DNA of 64,000 nt from Corynebacterium casei LMG S-19264 (GTDB lineage: Bacteria; Actinomycetota; Actinomycetes; Mycobacteriales; Mycobacteriaceae), in NCBI RefSeq assembly GCF_000550785.1, contig NZ_CP004350.1, positions 1,096,009 to 1,160,008 on the forward strand, read 5' to 3'. The notes beneath the pieces were generated by a model. It was not told the DNA's origin. It saw only the letters and a list, made by a program, of their open reading frames with translations, and did not search any database. This document shows positions 8,236-17,884 of the stretch, one piece after another. Both the position numbers and the translations under genes were made by a program. How positions within the stretch are numbered: position 1 is the stretch's first letter; every line of letters begins with the position of its first letter.

Positions 8236-9411
8236 GTGAAGGTCATTATCTACGCCGACGGCGGCTCGCGCGGCAACCCCGGCACGGCCGGTTCCGGCAC
8301 CGTCATCTACGCTGCCGACGGGAAAACCATCCTGGATGAAATCGTCTACGTGGTGGGAAAGAAGTCCACCAACAACGTCGCCGAATACTACGGTCTGCTG
8401 CGCGGAGTTGAACGCGCCGCTGAACTCGGCGCCACCGAAGTGGAGTTTTTCATGGACTCCAAGCTCGTGGTGGAACAGATCAACGGGCGCTGGAAAATCA
8501 AGCACCCCGACATGCAAAAGCTTGCCGTCGAGGCACGGAAGTACATCAATACTTTTGATTCTTTCTCGCTTTCCTGGGTTGCCCGTGCCAAAAACTCCGT
8601 GGCCGACAAACTCTCCAACGACGCCATGGACGCCTGCGCCGCCGGCCACCCCGTCGGCATCGTTCGCGGCAACAGTAAGTCTGTTGCCCCCGAAGAACAA
8701 GAGGACGAGGCTGTCGCTGAGCCTGCCGAAACAACTGCAGGCTCGTCCACGAGCCTGCAGCCACAAGACTGGATGGGGGACCGCGGGGATGTCACCCGCT
8801 TCGTGCTGCTGCGCCATGGCCAAACGCAGATGAGCGTGGACAAGCAGTACTCGGGTCACACCGATATTGAGCTCACCGAGCGCGGCCAGAAGCAGGCTCT
8901 TGCTGCGGCGCAAGCTATTGCGAACCGCGGAATCGAATTTGATGTCATCGTGTCCTCGCCCTTGAAACGCTGCCAGCAAACCGCACAAGCAGCGGCGCAG
9001 GCCCTAGGCATTGATGAAGTCGAAACCGTAGAAGACCTCATTGAGCTGGACTTTGGCAAATGGGAGGGCGAATCCTTCGACGAGGTGGGCAAGCGTGACA
9101 GCGACCGTTTGCAGGAATGGATGACTGATAGTTCCGTGTCCTGCCCGGATGGGGAATCCTTGCAGCAGCTGCACAAACGCGTGCGCAAGGTGCGCAAGGA
9201 ACTACAGGAACGCTACGCCGGCAAGACACTATTGGTGGTCACCCACGTCAATCCCATCAAATCCTTCATCCGCCAGGCACTCGACGGCAACGCGGCGGTG
9301 TTTGAGAAGGTGTTCTTGGGCGTGGCATCGATTAGCGATGTGGAATTTTGGTCCGATGGATCGCTTGTACGCTGCGTAAATGATGTTGGGCACCTCGGTG
9401 CGCTAGAATAA
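8236..9411 (+). CDS. Bifunctional RNase H / histidine phosphatase
   Basis: The 391-residue fusion begins with a type I RNase H domain (residues 1-135): VIIYADGGSRGNPG holds the first catalytic Asp, NVAEYYG the Glu, FFMDSK the second Asp and NSVADKLSN the last. An acidic linker leads to a histidine phosphatase domain with the LLRHGQT motif near residue 190 and SSPLKRCQQTA and DFGKWEG further on. The orthologue in Mycobacterium (Rv2228c type) removes RNA from RNA-DNA hybrids and has phosphatase activity. The GTG at 8236 is chosen over TTG at 8227 because AGAGG lies about ten bases before it. The rnpB promoter overlaps its last codons. Confidence 0.92.
   Translation: MKVIIYADGGSRGNPGTAGSGTVIYAADGKTILDEIVYVVGKKSTNNVAEYYGLLRGVERAAELGATEVEFFMDSKLVVEQINGRWKIKHPDMQKLAVEARKYINTFDSFSLSWVARAKNSVADKLSNDAMDACAAGHPVGIVRGNSKSVAPEEQEDEAVAEPAETTAGSSTSLQPQDWMGDRGDVTRFVLLRHGQTQMSVDKQYSGHTDIELTERGQKQALAAAQAIANRGIEFDVIVSSPLKRCQQTAQAAAQALGIDEVETVEDLIELDFGKWEGESFDEVGKRDSDRLQEWMTDSSVSCPDGESLQQLHKRVRKVRKELQERYAGKTLLVVTHVNPIKSFIRQALDGNAAVFEKVFLGVASISDVEFWSDGSLVRCVNDVGHLGALE
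9404..9409 (+). promoter_or_regulatory. -10 element of rnpB
   Basis: TAGAAT lies within the last codons of the RNase H gene, ten bases before the expected 5' end of RNase P RNA. The position fits a separate rnpB promoter inside the preceding gene. Confidence 0.55.
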
Positions 9412-9419
9412 ATCCGCGA

Positions 9420-9826
<407 letters not shown>

Positions 9827-9880
9827 TCGTATTAACTTTTAACCGGTGGCAGCGCTTTATCTGTGGAACAATGGGGCGGC

Positions 9881-11281
9881 ATGAAGTTATATGCTGCGCA
9901 CCTGGACTTGAGCTCTATTGCGAAGGAGTTCAAGGTACCCACCGCCTTCGATGAGGAGGTCACCCACGCTGCCGCGCGGGCACGCGATCAGTTCGCGGCT
10001 ACGCGTACGGACAAGCGTGATATTCCACTGGTGACCATTGATCCGGAAGGGTCTATGGACCTGGACCAGGCGGTGTTTATTGATAAAGCTTCAGGTGGCG
10101 CCGGCTATGTGGTGTATTACGCCATCGCGGATGTCGCAGCATTTGTGGAGCCAGGCGGGCCGATTGAGCGTGAATCTTTGGAGCGCGGGCAGACTATTTA
10201 TCTTCCCGATGAACCAGCACGCCTTCACCCGCCAGAGCTTTCGGAGGGTGAAGCATCATTGCTTCCCGATGTTGACCGGCCCGCCGTCTTATGGACCCTC
10301 AACCTGGATGCGTCCGGGGAGGTCGAGGACTTCCAGGTAGAGCGCGCGCTGGTGCGCTCGCGTGCGCGTTTAGATTACGATGGCGCGCACGCGGACCTGG
10401 TCAATGGCGAGCTGCACTCGTCTATCGCATTATTGCCTGAAGTGGGCAAGCTGCGCCAAGCATCCTCGCTGCGCAGGCATGCTATTTCTTTGCGTCTGCC
10501 ATCCCAGCGCGTGGTGGAAAATGAGGACGGCCAGTTTGAGCTGGTTATCGAGCCACGGCATGAAATCATGGACTACAACTCAGAGATTTCGTTGCTAACC
10601 GGCATGTGTGCCGGGCAGCTGATGGCTAAGCACGGGGTTGGTTTCTTGCGCACCCTGCCTGCCGCGACTGAAGAATCCGAGCGCGAATTCCTCGAAGGTA
10701 TCGCGGCACTGGGTTATGAGGTAGGGGAGGACTCCATCTCGGAATTCTTATTGTCCATCAACGCCGATGAGCCACGCGGCATGGCCGCGATGCGTTTGGC
10801 GCAGCGGCTTTTGCGCGGCGCGGACTATGTGTGGCTCGGCGATGGCGAAGCCGAAATCCACGCCGGAATCGGCGGCTACTATGCGCATGTGACGGCACCG
10901 CTGCGCCGCCTGGTTGACCGCTTTGCCTCGGAAGTCTGCCTGGCTTTATGTGCCGGTGAAGAGATTCCTACATGGGTAACCGATAACGCCGACGATGTCA
11001 TCTCCACCATGCGCCGAACCTCGCAACTGGCATCGCAAGTGGACAAAGCCGTGCTCAACTGGTTGGAGGCACGCGTGCTTCAGCCGTGGATTGGGCATAA
11101 CTTTGAAGCCGTTGTCCTTTCTTCTGATCCAGAGAAGAACAAGGCATCTGTATTCGTCGCTGATCCACCGGTGCTCGCCGATACTGTTGGCGCCCCACCA
11201 CAGGGCTCATCCACACACGTGTCGCTGATCAGCGCCGACCCCGACAAGCGCGAAGTGAAATTCGCCTGGCCTGCCGATTAG
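9881..11281 (+). CDS. RNB-domain exoribonuclease (RNase II/R family)
   Basis: The product (466 residues) is dominated by the RNB catalytic domain of 3'-5' exoribonucleases. The acidic cluster TIDPEGSMDLDQAVFI binds the catalytic metals, YYAIADVAAFV and LLTGMCAGQLMAKHG follow, and GGYYAHVTAPLRRLVDR marks the end of the catalytic domain. It is much shorter than RNase R because the N-terminal cold-shock domains and the S1 domain are missing or reduced, as in several actinobacterial homologues. I prefer the ATG at 9881 behind GGGGCGG; an in-frame GTG at 9863 is possible. It directly follows rnpB, so two RNA-processing genes are neighbours. Confidence 0.85.
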   Translation: MKLYAAHLDLSSIAKEFKVPTAFDEEVTHAAARARDQFAATRTDKRDIPLVTIDPEGSMDLDQAVFIDKASGGAGYVVYYAIADVAAFVEPGGPIERESLERGQTIYLPDEPARLHPPELSEGEASLLPDVDRPAVLWTLNLDASGEVEDFQVERALVRSRARLDYDGAHADLVNGELHSSIALLPEVGKLRQASSLRRHAISLRLPSQRVVENEDGQFELVIEPRHEIMDYNSEISLLTGMCAGQLMAKHGVGFLRTLPAATEESEREFLEGIAALGYEVGEDSISEFLLSINADEPRGMAAMRLAQRLLRGADYVWLGDGEAEIHAGIGGYYAHVTAPLRRLVDRFASEVCLALCAGEEIPTWVTDNADDVISTMRRTSQLASQVDKAVLNWLEARVLQPWIGHNFEAVVLSSDPEKNKASVFVADPPVLADTVGAPPQGSSTHVSLISADPDKREVKFAWPAD

Positions 11282-11292
11282 CAACTCAGCGA

Positions 11293-12399
11293 CTAAATCA
11301 GGTCCATTGCTCCCATCGTGCTCAGGTCATGTGTGTTGTCCACGAGCCTTCCACCCGGCGTTAAAAGCTTGACCTTGCCGCGGTGCCGGACCATCCGCCC
11401 GCGTTTTGGTTTGGTGAAGTTCTTGCCCTGAACATCACCATCGTCATTGACACCGTTGTGATAAGCGCACAGCGTGCTGAGATTCGAAGGGTTGGTCTGC
11501 CCACCGTTCTTATGCGCATCCAGGTGGTGTACCTGGCACCTGTCAGCAGGAACGCCGCAGTCCGGCCACGGACACACAAGATTCTCCGCCTTGGCTAATA
11601 TCCGCTGCTTAAACGACGCGAACCGAGTCTCATACAAGTTGACAGGCCCTGCAGTCGGATGGAACAGGCCGGCGTAAATCTTGTCACCGAGGGCACCAGA
11701 AATCGCCGCGTTGACGATTTCTGCACCAGTCATGGTGGTGCCGTCGGAGGCACCGATGATGGATTCGTTGCCTTCGCCGCGGACAATCGTCGCGGATTGA
11801 TCCAGGCCGATGGCAATAACAGTGCGGTATTCAGGTTGGAGCAGACCACCGCCGCTGTCGATGTGTTTCCAGAACGCCTCCAACAGTGCTTTCTTCCTCG
11901 GCTGCTCAGTGGTTTCTATCGCATCGAGGGTCTTCGTAAAATCAGTGATGCGGCGTTGGGTATCCGTCACGGTCATCGTGACCATGCCGTTCTTAGCCTG
12001 GCTCACCTTTACACCGGGCTCTTTCGGCTTCTCACCCTGGATTTCTTTCACCCGCCGGTTGCCGTAGGCATTGACTTCTTTGTAGCTGCCTTCATGGGCG
12101 ATAAGTTCGGCGCGCAGTTTCCAGGCTGCGCCGCGCTGTTTGAGCTTCTTAGCGTGTCTATTGACCATTATTAGGTGGTCGAGGCTTAATTGGCGTTGTT
12201 CGGCCAGCGCTATTGATTCATGCTGCAGGCGCGGAGAGTCGGCGGGACCAAGGAGTGCATCGGCGAGCTTGGCGTACTCCTTTGCTTTCGGTAGTACAAT
12301 GCCGAAGCTTTCCAAGTCATAGGGAGAGTGCTCGTAAGCAATGCGGAGAATGCCTATGCCCTGGCTGAAGTAGAGTTTGATTGCCTGAAGTAGTTCCAT
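11293..12399 (-). CDS. DUF222/HNH endonuclease family protein (13E12-repeat type)
   Basis: The 368-residue protein has a helical DUF222-like N-terminal part and an HNH nuclease motif near residue 290: CPWPDCGVPADRCQVHHLDAH, then NLSTLCAYHNGVNDD. The cysteine pair and the HH/H residues are all present, so the nuclease centre looks intact. Such genes are present in many copies in actinobacteria, often behave as selfish or transferred elements, and have no settled role. The ATG at 12399 follows TAGCGT by exactly seven bases, suggesting a leaderless mRNA. Its stop lies 12 bases from the convergent RNB gene. An inverted pair of DnaA boxes sits just upstream. Confidence 0.83.
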   Translation of the reverse strand: MELLQAIKLYFSQGIGILRIAYEHSPYDLESFGIVLPKAKEYAKLADALLGPADSPRLQHESIALAEQRQLSLDHLIMVNRHAKKLKQRGAAWKLRAELIAHEGSYKEVNAYGNRRVKEIQGEKPKEPGVKVSQAKNGMVTMTVTDTQRRITDFTKTLDAIETTEQPRKKALLEAFWKHIDSGGGLLQPEYRTVIAIGLDQSATIVRGEGNESIIGASDGTTMTGAEIVNAAISGALGDKIYAGLFHPTAGPVNLYETRFASFKQRILAKAENLVCPWPDCGVPADRCQVHHLDAHKNGGQTNPSNLSTLCAYHNGVNDDGDVQGKNFTKPKRGRMVRHRGKVKLLTPGGRLVDNTHDLSTMGAMDLI

Positions 12400-12451
12400 A
12401 ACTCAGACGCTAAACCCACTGCGCAAGCCCGCACCAGAGCAAGCCCGAAAA

Positions 12452-12503
12452 CCTGTGGATAACTACGTTGACACGTCACCCAAAGGCCCAAGTTATCCAC
12501 AGG
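12452..12503. repeat. Inverted pair of perfect DnaA boxes
   Basis: CCTGTGGATAACT (12452-12464) and AGTTATCCACAGG (12491-12503) are perfect 13-base inverted copies, 26 bases apart. Each contains the consensus DnaA box TTATCCACA. They lie between the DUF222/HNH start and the acetyltransferase stop. There is no T run, so a terminator is less likely. Confidence 0.7.
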
Positions 12504-12521
12504 TGGGACATTGGGAGAGGG

Positions 12522-13048
12522 CTAAAGCCGGTATACGTCATAGTCTCCGGGCACTCCGGAGCCAGCATCGAGCGTGAATCCCAACTTTTCTGCAAGCCGA
12601 ATTGAGGCAGTATTGGCCGGGTCGATGATTGCGACAACCGGCAGATCAGGGCATTTCTCGCGGCCCCACTCGATATCCGCTGTCGTTGCTTCCTTGGCAA
12701 AGTCTTTGCCCTGGGACTCCGGTGAGAAACGGTAGTAGACGTTGAGTACGTCTTTTCCTTGTTCCACCGATTTGCGAACTCCACAGAAGCCGATGACGTT
12801 GCAGGTGTCCGCGCCTTTCTCGTCCTTGCGAGAAACAACGAAGTATCCGATGCCGTCTTCCGCCCATTTGTGCTGCCATTCATTGCACAATGCTGAGGCT
12901 TCCTCGCGTGTTTCATTGTGAGGTCTGGGCGGTGTTCGTAGGTCCGCGCATCAGAGTGAATCTCAAAAATAGCCGATTCTGCGGATCCACTTGGAACTGC
13001 TAGAACTAATCGGTTTGTATTGAGTACGGGGCTAACCTGCGTGGACAT
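12522..13048 (-). pseudogene. GNAT acetyltransferase, frameshifted
   Basis: Two frames together encode one GNAT-family N-acetyltransferase (acetyl-CoA dependent). The N-terminal part starts at the ATG at 13048 behind CAGGAG and reads TNRLVLAVPSGSAESAIFEIH ... TYEHRPDL. The frame then changes near 12920, and the rest (NETREEASALCNEWQHKW ... SIRLAEKLGFT ... GDYDVYRL) is in another frame to 12522. The conserved order of segments across the break, including the NTASIRLAEKLGF acetyl-CoA segment, argues for a one-base loss rather than two genes. It lies 17 bases after the galactokinase-like gene, as in an operon. A sequencing error cannot be excluded. Confidence 0.78.
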
Positions 13049-13065
13049 GGTTGCTCCTGAGCGAA

Positions 13066-14349
13066 CTATTTCGAGGTAGATTCGATGGCAGCTTCGGTGC
13101 CGTGCACGACTGGCACGACAACGAGGCCGTCGGCGGCGAAGTCAGCGGCGAAGTTCTCGGCGCGAGCGCTTGGCACGAACGCGAGTACTGCGTTCGAAGT
13201 GCCAGCAGATGCGGCGCGTGCGGCGGTTGCGCCGCGGGCGAGGGCGAGCTCGCTGAGCGCTTCGGCGTTGTCGAGTCCGTAGTGGGTGACCATGTCCTTT
13301 TGGGAACTGGCCAAAATGCTGCCGAGCTCGTTCCATGCGCCGGAGCGCAAAGCGCGGGCGACCTGGTGAGCGCGAACGGTTTCGGCATCGTAGAAGTGCA
13401 GCCATCCGGAGGCTTCTGCAACGGCCGGCTGGCCTTTGGAGCCGTGGACTTTGTGCACGGCGTTGAGCCAGTCGATGACGCGCTCGGGGGCATCGGGAAG
13501 CAAGCGAAGCGACTCTGCACCGAATGCGTGGCTGGCTGCATCAACGAAGTTATTGCGGCCACGAATATGGGTGGACTGCGCCGGTGCCTCGGTATTAGCG
13601 GGGAAGAGCACGAAGGCGCGCAGCATGCCGGAAATCGGTGCGGCAGCCTTGGTCACGGAATTGTCTGAATAGTCAATGATGCTGACGTAGCCCTCTTCCG
13701 CACGCAGTGCCGCCGTATGGCGGGCACGCAATGCTGGCAGGGAAGAGAAGGTATCCACGGCCTGGGTGCACACCTCAGCAAGACGCGCGCGCAGGGGGTG
13801 GTCCAACTCGGAATCTTCCGGCAACATCGCCAAGGCTACCGCCACATCCGCAGCGGCGAATGCGCCCATGCCTGCTTCAATCGGAACATCACAAACGATG
13901 GTGACATCCGCGCCGGCAGTCTCACGCGAGAGCAACTGGCGGTTAATCATGGTCCAAATAACGCCACCGATACGCGACGCCAAAGAACCCTCCGGCGCTG
14001 GCGGGATAACCGTGCGGCCCTGCTCATCAATCTGGGGCTGCTGCTGGATAAACCGCTCCTGCAGCTCATCTAACGTGATGGAGTCATCGGTCTGCTTCTC
14101 ACCCTCGTGGGTGTGTTCAATGAAACGTACCTTGATGGTGCCATCGTTACGCGGCGATACTGCGGCCGCTGCGCGCAGCTCAGAAATGCCCATGACCACG
14201 ATGCCACCGAAGTGATCCGCGTGCTCACCAGCAATCGACCACGTACCCGGTGCGCTAGCTACCGCCTGGGCAGGAGCACCTGCGTGTGCGGAGTGCGCTT
14301 GGTGGACGCGGGTGGAAGCTGGGGAAGTGGGTGCGGGCCACATCGGCAT
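13066..14349 (-). CDS. Galactokinase-like GHMP-family protein with altered motifs
   Basis: The 427-residue protein follows the galactokinase fold: the N-terminal sugar motif appears as APGTWSIAGEHADHFGG (normally GRxNLIGEHTDY) and the phosphate loop as PIEAGMGAFAAADVAVALA (normally PxGxGLSSSAA). The Ser residues of the phosphate loop are replaced by Ala, so kinase activity is doubtful. The ATG at 14349 is chosen because AAGGAG lies ten bases before it; an in-frame TTG at 14397 would add 16 residues. The first 30 residues are Pro/Ala-rich. No other galactose gene is near, and the substrate is unknown. Confidence 0.75.
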   Translation of the reverse strand: MPMWPAPTSPASTRVHQAHSAHAGAPAQAVASAPGTWSIAGEHADHFGGIVVMGISELRAAAAVSPRNDGTIKVRFIEHTHEGEKQTDDSITLDELQERFIQQQPQIDEQGRTVIPPAPEGSLASRIGGVIWTMINRQLLSRETAGADVTIVCDVPIEAGMGAFAAADVAVALAMLPEDSELDHPLRARLAEVCTQAVDTFSSLPALRARHTAALRAEEGYVSIIDYSDNSVTKAAAPISGMLRAFVLFPANTEAPAQSTHIRGRNNFVDAASHAFGAESLRLLPDAPERVIDWLNAVHKVHGSKGQPAVAEASGWLHFYDAETVRAHQVARALRSGAWNELGSILASSQKDMVTHYGLDNAEALSELALARGATAARAASAGTSNAVLAFVPSARAENFAADFAADGLVVVPVVHGTEAAIESTSK

Positions 14350-14509
14350 GCTGATCGGGCTCCTTGCATGTGGTGTCAATAAGTCGGATTGGGTCAAGCT
14401 AACTATCTTAATAGTTTAGCGGGCGGGATAAATACCGCGCCGGTAGTGTGGAAAAGCATAAGCCATCAACCGGCTTTCATCTATCCATAAACTTCTCAAG
14501 GAGATGCTC

Positions 14510-14722
14510 ATGGCAACTGAAGATAACCAATGGTACTTCGACCCATCTACCGGCGCTGTTTCCCAAGGAAAGGAATCTGGTTGGGAAAACCGCATGGGCC
14601 CTTATGCGTCTGAGGCCGAAGCGCGCGCCGCACTCAACATTGCTGCGGCACGCAACAAGTCAGCTGACAACGAGGATGACAAAGACGATGACTGGGGCGA
14701 GACCCCGTCGTGGGAGAAGTAA
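14510..14722 (+). CDS. Small conserved acidic protein, SPOR-like motif
   Basis: This 70-residue protein begins at the ATG at 14510, six bases after AAGGAG. It reads WYFDPSTGAVSQGK ... RMGPYASEAEARAALNIAAARN and ends in an Asp-rich tail with WGETPSWEK. The GPYASEAEARAAL part resembles the SPOR-type segment of a small actinobacterial family; its role is not known. No signal peptide or membrane segment is visible, so it should be cytoplasmic. It is a single-gene unit with a terminator directly downstream. Confidence 0.75.
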   Translation: MATEDNQWYFDPSTGAVSQGKESGWENRMGPYASEAEARAALNIAAARNKSADNEDDKDDDWGETPSWEK

Positions 14723-14744
14723 CCTCACACTTTGGAAAACCAGC

Positions 14745-14810
14745 GCAGTCCCTTTCTCACCCTGGAATATCGAATCCGTACAGGGCGAGCAAGGGACTGC
14801 TTTTGGTTTT
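14745..14810. terminator. Two-way terminator between convergent genes
   Basis: GCAGTCCCTT (14745-14754) pairs with AAGGGACTGC (14791-14800), followed by TTTTGGTTTT. The loop holds a smaller CCCTG/CAGGG stem. It lies between the small acidic protein gene and the convergent CYTH-CHAD gene. Confidence 0.85.
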
Positions 14811-14824
14811 AGTCGTGAGAAAAG

Positions 14825-16639
14825 TTACTTTTCAATCTGCTTCTTCAGTGGCTTGAACGCCTGCTTGATGGACTTCATGGAACGCTCATAATCCTCGAGT
14901 GCTTCCAAGCCGATGGTGCGCTCGCGTTGGTAGAGCAGACCGTAGCCGAAGGTGTCTTCACCACGACGCCGAGCCGCTTGTGCCAGGTGCAGCAGCTTGT
15001 CGCGTGAAGTCACTGAATCTTGGAAGTCACCGAGTACGGATTGCATGTCCTTGCACGCGGCATACAATCCCTTTGTCTTGAGCTTGGTTGCTGAACCAGC
15101 AGCTTCGGCGGCGTAGCGCAGCTTCTTCGCCGCCTTGCGCATGTCGTGGTAGTACTCCTCACGCTCATGCAGCGTGAGCTCTTCATTGTCCCAGTTCTTG
15201 ACTGCCTTCTTGTGGCGCTTGAGCAGCTTTTCATAAGCCTTGGCCAGGTGAGCAGCCATGACCTGCTCCATCTCCTTGGCCGCATCTTTTGCCGCTTGCT
15301 TCGCCGCAGCCTTTTCTTCCTTCTTGCTCAGCGGTGCTGGATCAGAAACTGTTTCAGAAACCTTTTCAGAGACTTCGTCGGATTCGGTCTCTACCGCTTC
15401 AGCTTCAACGGCATCAGCTTCGGCGTTGGCAAGTGCAAGTGGTTCTTCAGTCGGTTCGGCATCTGCCGGGATAACTTCTGGGACTGCTTCGGGGAACTCG
15501 GCCTCGGGAGTCTCAACTGGTGGGTTGGCTAGCAGATTATCCAGGGAGTCGAGGAGTTCGAGGTAGCGGTCGGAGTCGAGGGCGGCAACGACTTTGCGGT
15601 GCGCGCGGGAGTATTCGCGGCCCATGTCGTTGGCAATGTGTTCGCGGGTGGCGTCATCTAAGGTGTCGGAATCTTCAGCAGCCAACAGTGACTGCCAGCG
15701 TTCTTCAACAACTTCGGCATCGCGGGCAACGCCAAGGATGCTGGCAAGCAACTTGAGCTCATCTTCAATGCGGGCAATCTCAGGCCCGCCGATAATCCCG
15801 TGGAAAGTTTCCATGTGGCTGCGCAGCTCACGCGTGGCAACGCGCATCTGGTGAACAGAATCCCATTCATCAGCCCGCACCTTCGGGTCATACTGAACAA
15901 GCTTGTCGCGATTGGCGGCCAAGGCCTTCACCACGGCGGCGGCAGGGGATTGCTCATCCACATCGGGAGTAATCATCGATGGTGGGAGCGGTGCGTTATT
16001 AATGGAGTTGCCCAGAGCGGATGCCAGCTTGGACGGGGAGGAGGACACCCGTGCACCGGCGGTGATGAACTGACGGGTTGCGGTGCGGATAAAAGCAGTG
16101 CCCTCCTCAGTGCCAGGCAGCTCACCGCTGAGTTCAACTTCCCACTCACGCCAGCAGGTTTGCTCACCACCGGGAAGAAGTGACCAGGCGGTGACATTGT
16201 CGTCGCAGAACTCTGCGCGCGGATTGCCCTCGGCATCGACCAAGACCTGCTCAGTGCGCTGGTTATCTACCTGCGCGATGGGCTCCACCGGGTGGTTGCG
16301 GATAATGCTGCGCACATGAGTTAGCAGCTCTTGCGGAACGGTATAAGCGCCATCCACTGGTTCGCTCAGTTCCATGCGGATTTCGGTGCGGCCGAGTGTG
16401 CTTGGCAGCTTGATATGCCAGCCATCATCGTGGCCACCGGTACGGCGGCGCAGGGTCACCTTGGCGCGAGTCAGACGAAGATCTTCGGTGTCGTAATAGA
16501 TAGCGGACAGTGACTCCGAACGGGTCTCACCCACCGCGGCAACCCCTGGTAGTTCAGTTATCGCTGGGGTAGGAAGAGACTCCGATACCGAGAACTTAGC
16601 TTCAACTTCCAAAAATGACTTAGCTGATTTCGCTGACAT
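14825..16639 (-). CDS. CYTH and CHAD domain protein
   Basis: The 604-residue protein has an N-terminal CYTH domain (triphosphate tunnel metalloenzyme) starting with the EVEAKF motif at residues 11-16, with SAIYYDTEDLRL and RRRTGGHDDGWHIKLP following. A CHAD domain, rich in conserved His and basic residues, spans about 230-600 (WDSVHQMRVATRELRSHM, YYHDMRKAAKKLRYAAE). CHAD domains bind polyphosphate, and CYTH domains cleave phosphate from nucleotides or inorganic triphosphate, so a role in polyphosphate metabolism is inferred. An acidic, Ala-rich insert (about 375-445) interrupts the CHAD part. AAGGTGG precedes the ATG. Confidence 0.9.
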   Translation of the reverse strand: MSAKSAKSFLEVEAKFSVSESLPTPAITELPGVAAVGETRSESLSAIYYDTEDLRLTRAKVTLRRRTGGHDDGWHIKLPSTLGRTEIRMELSEPVDGAYTVPQELLTHVRSIIRNHPVEPIAQVDNQRTEQVLVDAEGNPRAEFCDDNVTAWSLLPGGEQTCWREWEVELSGELPGTEEGTAFIRTATRQFITAGARVSSSPSKLASALGNSINNAPLPPSMITPDVDEQSPAAAVVKALAANRDKLVQYDPKVRADEWDSVHQMRVATRELRSHMETFHGIIGGPEIARIEDELKLLASILGVARDAEVVEERWQSLLAAEDSDTLDDATREHIANDMGREYSRAHRKVVAALDSDRYLELLDSLDNLLANPPVETPEAEFPEAVPEVIPADAEPTEEPLALANAEADAVEAEAVETESDEVSEKVSETVSDPAPLSKKEEKAAAKQAAKDAAKEMEQVMAAHLAKAYEKLLKRHKKAVKNWDNEELTLHEREEYYHDMRKAAKKLRYAAEAAGSATKLKTKGLYAACKDMQSVLGDFQDSVTSRDKLLHLAQAARRRGEDTFGYGLLYQRERTIGLEALEDYERSMKSIKQAFKPLKKQIEK

Positions 16640-16768
16640 TGACCCACCTTCTTGTTCTTTGCGCAGTTACTTTCCCTAAGCTTAGCTTGCCTTATTGGCA
16701 CGGGCTTCGCTCGCCGGTGGCATTCATGGCACACTCGCTGGGAATCTTTGTGCAGGTAAAGCAGCGGT

Positions 16769-17884
16769 TTAGGAGGCTAGTTCGTTGCGGCCGGTGTGGA
16801 TGCCAGATTTGTCACCGCCTAGGTGCGAGCGTTCGGCGGCGTCCACACCGTCGATGATGCCGCGCATGTGGTTCGCCGAGAGGTTCATACTGGACAGGTT
16901 AGGGAAGAGGTCGTGCAAGGCGTCCTCGGCCTCCGCTTGTCGGCGGGCCAGGACTGGGAGAGCGCGGGAGACAATTTCATAGGCGCGTTGCTTGTCGATG
17001 TCTTCGTCAGCCCCTGCGTCTTTAGCCGCATCGCTAGCTTTTTGCTGGGCTTTGGCGGCTTCGACGTTGGCATCATGAAGCAACTCGCGAATCTTAGTCG
17101 CATAAGCCAGGATGAAACTGCGCCGATAGGAAGCCGTCTCACCGTCTGCTGCTGCGAGCTTCGCGCCTTCGGAGTTCTTCATAAACCATGCGCGCTGGCG
17201 GTTGAGCGAGGTGAACAAGTCAATAATGTGCTCGGCGTCGTCGCGGGTGGCCATGACGGTGCAAATGCCGAAATCGGAAAGCAATACTGCGGTGCCGCCG
17301 TTGGCATAAGCAACTGAGCACAACAGCGAATGCTGGTGCTTGACCCACGGCGCGGAAATCCGTACGCGAAGCGCAACAATTTCTTCCGCTGAGTTCTCTA
17401 AATCTTCCAGGACTGAATCAATTCGATATTGCTGGCGCAGGTTTTGGGCCTTGGCAATGAGTGCATCTGCCTCATCCTCAAACTGCGTGGACTCTGCCTT
17501 AGCCAGCAGCGCCTGGATTTTCTCGTGCATCTTCTTCTGCTTCGGATCCGTAAATTCCGGCTGCGGGGAAGCAACAACTTCGGCATCACGCAGGAAAGGC
17601 AGGCGGTAGAGCTTATCCAACCACGAAGTCACGGTGCGTTCAGTGAGCGTTGATGCCAATGACAGCTCATAATCCGACGGCCGGTAGCTCAGCCAGGACT
17701 TGCGGACTTTATCCATTTGCACGCGCGCCGGGACTTGGAAAGCAGCCTTTTCTAGCACGACAGCCGAAGCCGGGCCGAGCACATGCTGAAGGTCATGAGG
17801 ATCCCATCCGCGCTGAGCCACAATGATGATGTCGTGGATAAGGGAATGTACCAAATAAGGGTCTAGGTGGGATAAGCGATTCAC
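16769..17884 (-). CDS. DUF2786 domain protein
   Basis: The GTG at 17884, eight bases after AGGA, gives 371 residues; longer readings run into the glnA2 promoter and coding region and are unlikely. The central part (about 140-190: MHEKIQALLAKAESTQFEDEADALIAKAQNL) is the DUF2786 motif, and the C-terminal half (HSLLCSVAYANG ... SYRRSFILAYATKI) matches the region that follows it in other actinobacterial members. The family has no proven function. No signal peptide or membrane segment is seen. It is divergent from glnA2, with 193 bases between the starts. Confidence 0.78.
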   Translation of the reverse strand: MNRLSHLDPYLVHSLIHDIIIVAQRGWDPHDLQHVLGPASAVVLEKAAFQVPARVQMDKVRKSWLSYRPSDYELSLASTLTERTVTSWLDKLYRLPFLRDAEVVASPQPEFTDPKQKKMHEKIQALLAKAESTQFEDEADALIAKAQNLRQQYRIDSVLEDLENSAEEIVALRVRISAPWVKHQHSLLCSVAYANGGTAVLLSDFGICTVMATRDDAEHIIDLFTSLNRQRAWFMKNSEGAKLAAADGETASYRRSFILAYATKIRELLHDANVEAAKAQQKASDAAKDAGADEDIDKQRAYEIVSRALPVLARRQAEAEDALHDLFPNLSSMNLSANHMRGIIDGVDAAERSHLGGDKSGIHTGRNELAS

